From Porticoccus sp963925605 (GTDB lineage: Bacteria; Pseudomonadota; Gammaproteobacteria; Pseudomonadales; Porticoccaceae), in assembly GCA_963925605.1 (NCBI GenBank), contig CAWURY010000017.1, positions 1-12,228 of the forward strand: DNA of 12,228 nt. Reading direction: 5' to 3'. How positions within the stretch are numbered: the first letter of the stretch is position 1; each line of letters starts with the position of its first letter. The notes under the pieces were generated by a model. It made no database searches. It worked only from the letters and a program-made list of their open reading frames with translations, and had not been told where the DNA came from. Both the position numbers and the translations under genes were made by a program. Positions 6,842 through 12,228 of this stretch are shown here, piece by piece.

Positions 6842-9097
6842 ATGACAGAAACATTGTTGATTGGCGAAACCCTAGAACAAATACCCCTTCAAGATTATGC
6901 GGAAAAAGCATATCTGGACTATTCAATGTATGTGATTCTTGACCGCGCGTTACCTAATATTGGCGATGGCCTTAAGCCTGTTCAAAGAAGAATTATTTAT
7001 GCAATGAGTGAGCTGGGGCTAAAGTCCACAGCAAAATACAAAAAGTCTGCACGAACGGTAGGTGATGTGATTGGTAAATTTCATCCTCATGGCGATAGCG
7101 CAGCTTACGAAGCCATGGTTCTGATGGCGCAACCATTTTCCTACCGCTATCCGTTAGTTGATGGTCAGGGAAATTGGGGCGCGCAAGATGACCCAAAATC
7201 TTTTGCAGCAATGCGTTATACCGAATCCAAGTTAACTAAATTTTCAGATATTTTGCTGAGCGAATTAGGCCTAGGCACCGTTGGCTGGAAGCCAAACTTT
7301 GATGGAACGCTAGATGAACCGATAGTTATGCCGGCTAAAGCTCCGCATGTGCTATTGAATGGTACTACAGGTATTGCTGTAGGTATGGCGACGGATATTC
7401 CCCCTCACAATTTGAGAGAATTGATCGGTGCTTGTGTCCATCTACTTGACGAGCCCAAAGCAACTCTAGAGGATTTATGCGAGTACGTTAAGGGACCTGA
7501 CTATCCTACAGAATCTGAGATTATTACGGCTCATGAGGATATCTTAAAAATCTATGAAACAGGTCGCGGTAGTCTAAAAATGAGGGCGGTATGGCATAAG
7601 GAGGACGGCGATATTATTTTGACGGCTTTGCCCCACCAAACTTCAGGCGCAAAGATTTTGGAACAAATAGCCACACAAATGAATGCGAAAAAATTACCCA
7701 TGGTGGCTGATCTTAGAGATGAATCTGACCACGAGCACCCTACTCGACTGGTTATTGTTCCAAAGTCAAATCGAGTGGATCTTGAAATTTTAGTGAATCA
7801 CTTATTTGTTACGACTGACTTAGAGAAAAGCTATAGAGTCAATATGAATATGATCGGTATTAACGGCCGACCAGAAGTAAAGTCGTTAAAAAGTATTTTA
7901 TCTGAATGGCTCACATTTCGCTTAGAGACCGTTAAACGACGTACAGCATATCGTTTAGACAAGGTAGAGAAGCGATTACACCTTCTCGATGGGTTATTAA
8001 TAGCTTTTCTTAATATAGATGAAGTGATTCAAATAGTTCGCAGTGAAGATGAGCCTAAAATTGTATTGATTCAGCGATTTGACTTGAGCGACATACAGTC
8101 TGAGTACGTTCTAGATACAAAATTGAGACAGCTTGCGCGATTAGAGGAATTTAAAATTCGAGGTGAGCAGGAAGAGCTTACTAAAGAGCAAGAAGGATTA
8201 GAGAAAATTCTTGGCTCCGCTCAGCGCTTAAGGACGCTAGTAAAAAAAGAATTATTAGAAGTAGCAGAGGAATTTGGCGACAAAAGAAGGTCCCCCCTTG
8301 TAGCTAGAGTCGAGGCAAAGGCTTTCAGTGAAGCCGATTTAGTGATTTCCGAACCAGTGACTGTTGTGCTGTCTGGCAAGGGTTGGATTAGATCAGCAAA
8401 AGGACATGATCTTGATCCTCTTTCGCTTAACTACAGAGATGGTGATAGTTTTCTTTGTGAGGCAAAGGGTCGTAGCAATCAAAATGTAATCTTATTGGAT
8501 TCCGAAGGGCGCACGTATTCCCTCCCTGCGCACTCTCTTCCCTCGGCGAGAGGGCATGGTGAGCCGGTCACAGGAAGGTTGAATGCAACTTCTGGTGCCA
8601 CTTTTAATAGTTTGATTATGGGAGAAGATAGCCAACACTTGCTTCTAGCAACTGATGCGGGTTATGGGTTTGTGGCAAAGCTTAAAAACCTGCATACAAA
8701 AAATCGTTCAGGTAAATCAACAATCTCTATCCCCAAGGGGGGAAAGGTGCTTTCGCCGACTTTGGTGCCTAATATGCATGAAAGTTTAGTGGTCGCTGTA
8801 AGCAATGAAGGGCGTATGCTAATTTTTCCTCTTGTGGAATTGCCGCAGCTTTCTCGAGGTAAAGGTAATAAATTAATAAGCATTCCTTCTTCTAGGCTTC
8901 AATCAAGAGAGGAATTTATGGTTGCCGTGACTGTTTTTGGTCAGCAGCAGACCCTCCTAGTTTTTTCTGGAAAACGTTACTTAAGCCTCAAGTTATCAGA
9001 CTTAGAACATTATCGGGGAGAAAGAGGCAGGCGAGGGAATAAACTACCGAAAGGTTTTCAGAGAGTAGACAGAATAGAAGTTAAATCTTTGACATGA
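6842..9097 (+). CDS. parC: DNA topoisomerase IV subunit A (ParC)
   Basis: ParC is the DNA-cleaving and DNA-binding subunit of topoisomerase IV. At 751 residues it equals the E. coli length (752), with six more residues at the N-terminus. Present are YLDYSMYVILDRALPNIGDGLKPVQRR (about 24-50), the winged-helix region KSARTVGDVIGKFHPHGDSAAYEAM, and the catalytic Tyr126 in AAMRYTES. The residues matching quinolone-determining Ser80 and Glu84 are Ser86 and Glu90, the sensitive type. The coiled coil (about 380-490) includes RGEQEELTKEQEGLEK. The C-terminal beta-pinwheel repeats show GWIRSAKGHDLD, LPSARGHGEP, DAGYGF, GKGNKL and GERGRRGNKL. Spacing of AAGGA is poor at both candidate sites (1 and 14 bases from ATG). 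A weak CATAAT at 6766-6771 might give parC its own promoter. Confidence 0.97.
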   Translation: MTETLLIGETLEQIPLQDYAEKAYLDYSMYVILDRALPNIGDGLKPVQRRIIYAMSELGLKSTAKYKKSARTVGDVIGKFHPHGDSAAYEAMVLMAQPFSYRYPLVDGQGNWGAQDDPKSFAAMRYTESKLTKFSDILLSELGLGTVGWKPNFDGTLDEPIVMPAKAPHVLLNGTTGIAVGMATDIPPHNLRELIGACVHLLDEPKATLEDLCEYVKGPDYPTESEIITAHEDILKIYETGRGSLKMRAVWHKEDGDIILTALPHQTSGAKILEQIATQMNAKKLPMVADLRDESDHEHPTRLVIVPKSNRVDLEILVNHLFVTTDLEKSYRVNMNMIGINGRPEVKSLKSILSEWLTFRLETVKRRTAYRLDKVEKRLHLLDGLLIAFLNIDEVIQIVRSEDEPKIVLIQRFDLSDIQSEYVLDTKLRQLARLEEFKIRGEQEELTKEQEGLEKILGSAQRLRTLVKKELLEVAEEFGDKRRSPLVARVEAKAFSEADLVISEPVTVVLSGKGWIRSAKGHDLDPLSLNYRDGDSFLCEAKGRSNQNVILLDSEGRTYSLPAHSLPSARGHGEPVTGRLNATSGATFNSLIMGEDSQHLLLATDAGYGFVAKLKNLHTKNRSGKSTISIPKGGKVLSPTLVPNMHESLVVAVSNEGRMLIFPLVELPQLSRGKGNKLISIPSSRLQSREEFMVAVTVFGQQQTLLVFSGKRYLSLKLSDLEHYRGERGRRGNKLPKGFQRVDRIEVKSLT

Positions 9098-9134
9098 CAT
9101 AAATTTATCTAGGTGCGATAGTTTTCATATATTG

Positions 9135-9794
9135 TTAGTCAAAGCCTAACTCATTTTTTAATGACTTAATCCTCAGTTTAAGTTCCGTTTTACTTAACGA
9201 GGCCATTTTTTCTTCCTGTGCTGAAGGGGTAGGAGCAGTCAATTTTCTTCCCTGAGAGATTTCTCGGCAGATACGGCGATAGTTTTGTAAGTATGTTGGA
9301 TAGCTGCTAGATTCTGCTTCATTGGTCAGGCGGTACCATCCAGTATCTTGACCTGCATGGTAAATCGCCAAATGTGACCATGTCGCATCACATTTTGGAG
9401 AAGTGGCATTGCACGCTTCTATGTATGCTTTTTGGGGGTTTGGTAAGCTCCCATCTTCACTGGACATTTCGCAACACTGTAGCATGCGATTTAGCGTCGG
9501 CAGATAGTCAGAAGTCTCTATAATTTTTTTTGCCCCCTGCAAGATCTGCCTTTCTGTAAAATAGGAGAGAGCATCCAGCCACAAACGTTTAGCTTGATTG
9601 AGCACGTCGGTGTCACTATAGGCACTATAAAATTGGTTATGATAATTTACTCTAAACAGAGCAAATACCTGATTGATGGCATCTATAAGTTTAGATGAAT
9701 GCTTAGTGACTGGCCCAGCTTCTGTCACTGAGTTCGTCGACGAGGTTGCTACCTCTTGTACTGTTTGATCGATTAGGTCGTTGCTTGTTGTCAT
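9135..9794 (-). CDS. Lambda P-like replication protein, putative DnaB helicase loader (dopE-like)
   Basis: Lambda P captures host DnaB helicase and delivers it to the origin through protein O. This 219-residue protein aligns with lambda P along most of its length. IDAINQVF (37-44) parallels P 'AQIINGVF', KRLWLDAL (69-76) parallels 'RRQWVLAF', and ILQGAKKIIETSDYLPTLNR (84-103) parallels 'VNAGMRVARRQNRPFLPSP'. SLPNPQKAYIEAC (116-128) parallels 'GLPNVSELVDMVYEYC', and the tail ELKLRIKSLKNELGF parallels 'ALAKIAEIKAKFGL'. Residues 1-35 are a Ser/Thr-rich, poorly ordered extension lying in the gene overlap. There is no Walker A motif, so it is unlike the AAA+ loaders DnaC and DnaI. The ATG is fixed by AGGTGG six bases upstream. 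Intact, with no phage genes nearby, it looks domesticated. I recall the name dopE for such a chromosomal gene; the homology is seen, the role is inferred. Confidence 0.85.
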   Translation of the reverse strand: MTTSNDLIDQTVQEVATSSTNSVTEAGPVTKHSSKLIDAINQVFALFRVNYHNQFYSAYSDTDVLNQAKRLWLDALSYFTERQILQGAKKIIETSDYLPTLNRMLQCCEMSSEDGSLPNPQKAYIEACNATSPKCDATWSHLAIYHAGQDTGWYRLTNEAESSSYPTYLQNYRRICREISQGRKLTAPTPSAQEEKMASLSKTELKLRIKSLKNELGFD

Positions 9795-10821
9795 TGTGTG
9801 CCACCTGCGAAGAAGCTAATTGCTGTCGAGACCACTCTCGTTTTACCTGCTGTAAAAATTTTGTGTTCCATGAAGTGTGTGCCTGACCACTTTCTCTCCA
9901 ATAGAGAGTAAATTCAGGTGATAGGCGCTCTGCAAAATCTCGAGGGATATTTGCTAAAACTAAAATCTCATAAAGCTCCTCGCTGGGCTGCCAGTCTCGG
10001 GGTATTGGCCTGGGATCCGAATCTTGTTCCATTGTGGTGCTAAATTTTGCCCATTGGCGCTTCACATGCATCACAAAACGACTATTCCAGGTATTAGAGG
10101 CATCCCCGCGTTCTGCCCAATATAACATAAACTCAGGTATGGCATCTTCAATGAAATTATGATTAATCTCTGCCTGCCGCACAAGGATATCCATAGCATC
10201 TTCAGAAGGCATCCAGTCAGCACTCATTGGAACTTGCAGGTCAAGTTTTTTGCCTTCTGTTTGGTGATTGCGCCACAAACGTAACACATGCTTGATAAAT
10301 TTTGAACCCCAGCTAAATTGAGGATCGTTGCGTTCTGACCAGTAGGTAATAAATTCCGGTAGCTGATCGCTGATAAATTGGGCCGGTATGTTGTATTGCT
10401 CTAACTGGCGCAAAACATCGGTTTCTGGTGACCATGATTGCGATAGGGTTTTTGCCCCTTGTTTGTGATGGAATTTGGGTGCCATAGATTTGCCAATAGC
10501 AGGTTGCTCTTCTGAGGTTTTTTTCTCATTAAAAGCAAAACGAAGTTCGTTGCTCTCAAGTAGAGGAGAGGAGGCAATTAATAGAACACCCTTGTCGCGC
10601 AAACTATAGATAAGACGTTGTAATATTTGGATTTCCCAGAAAGGTGTAATTTTTTGGAGCTGGTTGATATTTACGGTAGTCCAGTAATGACCATCATTTG
10701 ATTCTTTTTCGTTGTGATATAGAAGCTCGTTCAATGCCTGAAGTAGGACGGTTTCTTCTAGGCCAATTGTGGCTGCTAGAGGAATTGAAATAGTAAGCAT
10801 TTTTTCAGGTATTAATGACAT
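9703..10821 (-). CDS. Winged-helix replication protein with three DnaT-like domains (dopC-like)
   Basis: The 372-residue protein has two parts. Residues 7-98 (LTISIPLAATIGLEETVLLQAL, then WTTVNINQLQKITPFW, then LRDKGVLLI) resemble the winged-helix N-terminus of phage and plasmid replication initiators. Residues 130-330 hold three tandem DnaT-type single-stranded-DNA-binding domains, W130-W183, W203-W257 and W277-W330. Each has W.P...., I..FI, PEF..YW (155-161, 229-235, 302-308), ER or ES, SWnskF and hV.R.W. E. coli DnaT, a restart primosome protein, has one such domain. The last 40 residues are polar and lie partly in the overlap with the lambda P-like gene. The ATG has AAGG 8 bases upstream. 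By position and design it is the lambda O counterpart: DNA binding plus handover of helicase and loader. I recall dopC as a name for a lambda O-derived partner; that identity is inferred. Confidence 0.8.
   Translation of the reverse strand: MSLIPEKMLTISIPLAATIGLEETVLLQALNELLYHNEKESNDGHYWTTVNINQLQKITPFWEIQILQRLIYSLRDKGVLLIASSPLLESNELRFAFNEKKTSEEQPAIGKSMAPKFHHKQGAKTLSQSWSPETDVLRQLEQYNIPAQFISDQLPEFITYWSERNDPQFSWGSKFIKHVLRLWRNHQTEGKKLDLQVPMSADWMPSEDAMDILVRQAEINHNFIEDAIPEFMLYWAERGDASNTWNSRFVMHVKRQWAKFSTTMEQDSDPRPIPRDWQPSEELYEILVLANIPRDFAERLSPEFTLYWRESGQAHTSWNTKFLQQVKREWSRQQLASSQVAHNDNKQRPNRSNSTRGSNLVDELSDRSWASH
9801..9806 (-). promoter_or_regulatory. Shine-Dalgarno AGGTGG of the lambda P-like gene
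   Basis: On the minus strand AGGTGG stands six bases before the ATG at 9792-9794. It lies inside the coding region of the upstream DnaT-repeat gene. It is among the strongest ribosome sites in the window and fixes the 92-bp overlap as real. Confidence 0.7.
9832..10434 (-). repeat. Three tandem DnaT-domain coding repeats
   Basis: The units at 10273-10434, 10051-10215 and 9832-9993 encode 54, 55 and 54 residues with a period of 73-74 residues. They are conserved at the protein level, with fixed W, PEF, YW and terminal W. At the DNA level only short blocks agree, so the duplication is old rather than a recent tandem array. Confidence 0.85.
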
Positions 10822-10953
10822 ATCCAGTACCTTATCAGAAATATCAAAGTAAGTTTATTTAAAGAATCAAAGATAGCTAGTTTCTTCTGTGCATGCTGGG
10901 ACTTTTTTCTGATGTCTCGTGATAAACTTATTATTATCCTTGGAGAGTCTGAA
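10822..10953. promoter_or_regulatory. Divergent control region between the DnaT-repeat gene and radA
   Basis: This 132-bp spacer must hold start signals for both directions. Rightward, an extended -10 TGATAAACT (10920-10928) and overlapping TATTAT boxes (10929-10934, 10932-10937) precede the radA GTG, without a convincing -35. Leftward, AAGG (10830-10833) is the ribosome site of the DnaT-repeat gene, and the AT-rich stretch 10839-10875 is the likely promoter area with no box I would fix. Confidence 0.35.
10942..10947 (+). promoter_or_regulatory. Shine-Dalgarno GGAGAG of radA
   Basis: GGAG of this site ends 8 bases before GTG 10954. It picks that codon as the start, in agreement with the MAKxK...YVC N-terminus usual for RadA. 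Confidence 0.7.
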
Positions 10954-12228
10954 GTGGCAAAACAAAAAATATCGTCTTATGTGTGCAATGATTGCGGTGC
11001 CGATTTTAACAAATGGCAGGGGCAGTGCACTGAATGTGGAGCGTGGAATACCTTGACAGAACTGAGACTCGGATCTTCTAAAAGCTCCCCTGTTGTTCGT
11101 CATGCCGGTTTTGCGGGTGCATCGAATGGTTCAGTCAGCGTGCTATCTGACATCATGCTTAATGAGGTGCCTAGAATCATCACCGGAAGTGTCGAATTTG
11201 ATTTAGTTTTAGGTGGGGGCCTGGTTCCTGGTTCATGTATCTTAGTTGGCGGTGAGCCTGGCGCAGGAAAAAGCACGCTATTACTGCAACACCTTTGCAG
11301 CTTGGCTCAAGATCATAAATCGCTCTATGTAACTGGGGAAGAGTCGCCTCAACAGGTAGCAATGCGAGCCAGTCGGCTTGAACTACCGTCAGATAAACTA
11401 CAAATTATGGCGGAGACCTCAGTAGAGGCCATTTGTGCTGCCGCCATAAAGCATCAGCCAAAAATATTAGCAGTAGATTCTATCCAGGTCATGCATTTAG
11501 ATGATGTGGCTTCTGCTCCCGGAAGTGTATCTCAGGTCAGAGAAAGCGCCGCAGTGCTTATTCGTTATGCCAAGGAGACAAATACTGTGCTTCTGTTGGT
11601 TGGGCATGTCACAAAGGACGGCGTAATTGCTGGGCCGAAAGTTCTAGAGCATATGATCGATTGTTCCATGATGCTTGAGAGCTCTAATGATAGCCATTTT
11701 CGAACACTTCGTTGCAATAAGAATCGCTTTGGCGCCATAAACGAACTAGGTGTTTTTGCAATGACGGACAAGGGTCTTAGAGAGGTGCCTAATCCTTCGG
11801 CAATTTTTTTACAAAGAGGAGATGAAGTGGCTTCTGGTAGTCTGGTGATGGTGATCTGGGAAGGCACCAGGCCATTGTTGGTTGAACTACAGGCGCTAGT
11901 GGATCCAAGTCATTTAGGCAATCCTCGGCGAGTCACTGTAGGTTTGGATCATAATCGCCTGGCCATGCTATTAGCTGTTTTGCACCGTCATGGTGGTCTG
12001 ATGGTTGGCGATCAAGATGTCTTTGTAAATGTAGTAGGCGGAGTGAAAGCTCTCGAGACTAGTGCCGATCTTGCTTTAATCCTTGCTGTGATCTCTAGTT
12101 TTCGAGATCGCCCATTACCAAGAGACCTAGTTGTATTCGGTGAGGTTGGGCTTTCTGGTGAGATTCGTCCAGTACCGAATGGTCAGGAACGTTTAAGGGA
12201 GGCTGTAAAGCATGGCTTCAAAAGAGCT
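10954..12228 (+). CDS. radA: DNA repair protein RadA (Sms), 3' end cut off
   Basis: RadA is a RecA/DnaB-like hexameric ATPase that drives branch migration of recombination intermediates. From GTG 10954 the frame runs open through the window edge, giving 425 residues; the E. coli protein has 460, so only the tail is missing. The zinc finger is C11-x2-C14 ... C25-x2-C28 (YVCNDCGADF, GQCTECGAWN). The RecA-like core has Walker A GGEPGAGKST (99-108, Lys106), Walker B-like AVDSIQVM (173-180) and the RadA signature KNRFG (256-260). The C-terminal Lon-like domain contains LLAVLHRHGGL, DVFVNVVGGVK, RDRPLPRDLVVFGEVGLSGEIRPVP and AVKHGFKRA. All parts match E. coli closely. It is transcribed away from the DnaT-repeat and lambda P-like pair. 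Confidence 0.96.
   Translation, partial: MAKQKISSYVCNDCGADFNKWQGQCTECGAWNTLTELRLGSSKSSPVVRHAGFAGASNGSVSVLSDIMLNEVPRIITGSVEFDLVLGGGLVPGSCILVGGEPGAGKSTLLLQHLCSLAQDHKSLYVTGEESPQQVAMRASRLELPSDKLQIMAETSVEAICAAAIKHQPKILAVDSIQVMHLDDVASAPGSVSQVRESAAVLIRYAKETNTVLLLVGHVTKDGVIAGPKVLEHMIDCSMMLESSNDSHFRTLRCNKNRFGAINELGVFAMTDKGLREVPNPSAIFLQRGDEVASGSLVMVIWEGTRPLLVELQALVDPSHLGNPRRVTVGLDHNRLAMLLAVLHRHGGLMVGDQDVFVNVVGGVKALETSADLALILAVISSFRDRPLPRDLVVFGEVGLSGEIRPVPNGQERLREAVKHGFKRA

Noticed and set aside
9098..9134. Bidirectional terminator between parC and the lambda P-like gene
   Set aside because: The 37-bp gap has only a 3-base stem (CTA...TAG) and no GC-rich hairpin with a T run.
9703..10821. Origin iterons inside the DnaT-repeat gene, as in lambda O
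   Set aside because: The repeated blocks follow the codons of the three protein domains and are 160-220 bases apart and diverged. No short regular iterons were seen.
9098..10953. Prophage remnant or recent insertion
   Set aside because: No integrase, att-like direct repeats, tRNA, transposase or broken genes flank the pair, and base composition looks like the neighbours.
10867..11103. 78-codon open frame on the minus strand across the radA start
   Set aside because: It is antisense to the radA zinc-finger region, whose plus-strand reading is unmistakable. It has no ribosome site and no recognisable protein features.
11180..11867. Two minus-strand open frames (60 and 100 codons) inside radA
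   Set aside because: They lie opposite the RadA ATPase core and read as shadow frames of low-complexity sequence.

Overview
The window carries chromosomal core genes of a gammaproteobacterium. The order tolC / nudF - yqiB - cpdA - yqiA - parE - parC is the arrangement known from Escherichia coli and Pseudomonas, here with parC directly after parE. Protein similarity is high to both groups. The moderately AT-rich base composition and a chromosomal lambda P-type helicase loader suggest a marine Cellvibrionales-like lineage. That placement is an inference from memory of gene content, not a computed phylogeny.

Layout. Positions 1-692 hold the 3' part of waaA (Kdo transferase, lipid A core). It converges with tolC (670-2085, minus strand) and the two 3' ends overlap by 23 bp. 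A 137-bp control region separates tolC from a rightward series: nudF (ADP-ribose pyrophosphatase), yqiB (DUF1249), cpdA (cAMP phosphodiesterase), yqiA (esterase), parE and parC (both subunits of topoisomerase IV). The first three genes are tightly packed. A 116-bp gap before yqiA and an 84-bp gap before parC could hold extra promoters. The parC stop faces the end of a leftward two-gene unit (9135-10821). It encodes a winged-helix protein with three DnaT-like domains, followed, with a 92-bp overlap, by a lambda phage P-like replication protein. A 132-bp divergent spacer separates this pair from radA, which runs off the right edge.

How the genes fit together. TolC is the outer-membrane channel for efflux and secretion, and WaaA builds the lipopolysaccharide core of the same membrane. 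NudF and CpdA clear the small nucleotides ADP-ribose and cAMP. ParC and ParE decatenate daughter chromosomes, RadA processes recombination intermediates, and the lambda O/P-like pair most likely delivers the replicative helicase DnaB. The right half is therefore dominated by replication, recombination and chromosome segregation.

The most notable content is the lambda P-like gene and its DnaT-repeat partner. Both are intact, sit between parC and radA, and have no prophage genes around them. They look like domesticated phage replication genes acting as the chromosomal helicase-loading system. I recall a published proposal of this kind under the names dopC (lambda O-derived) and dopE (lambda P-derived). 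The match of this pair to those names is my inference.

No tRNA, rRNA, CRISPR array, insertion sequence or clear rho-independent terminator was seen. No stretch over 300 bases lacks a gene.
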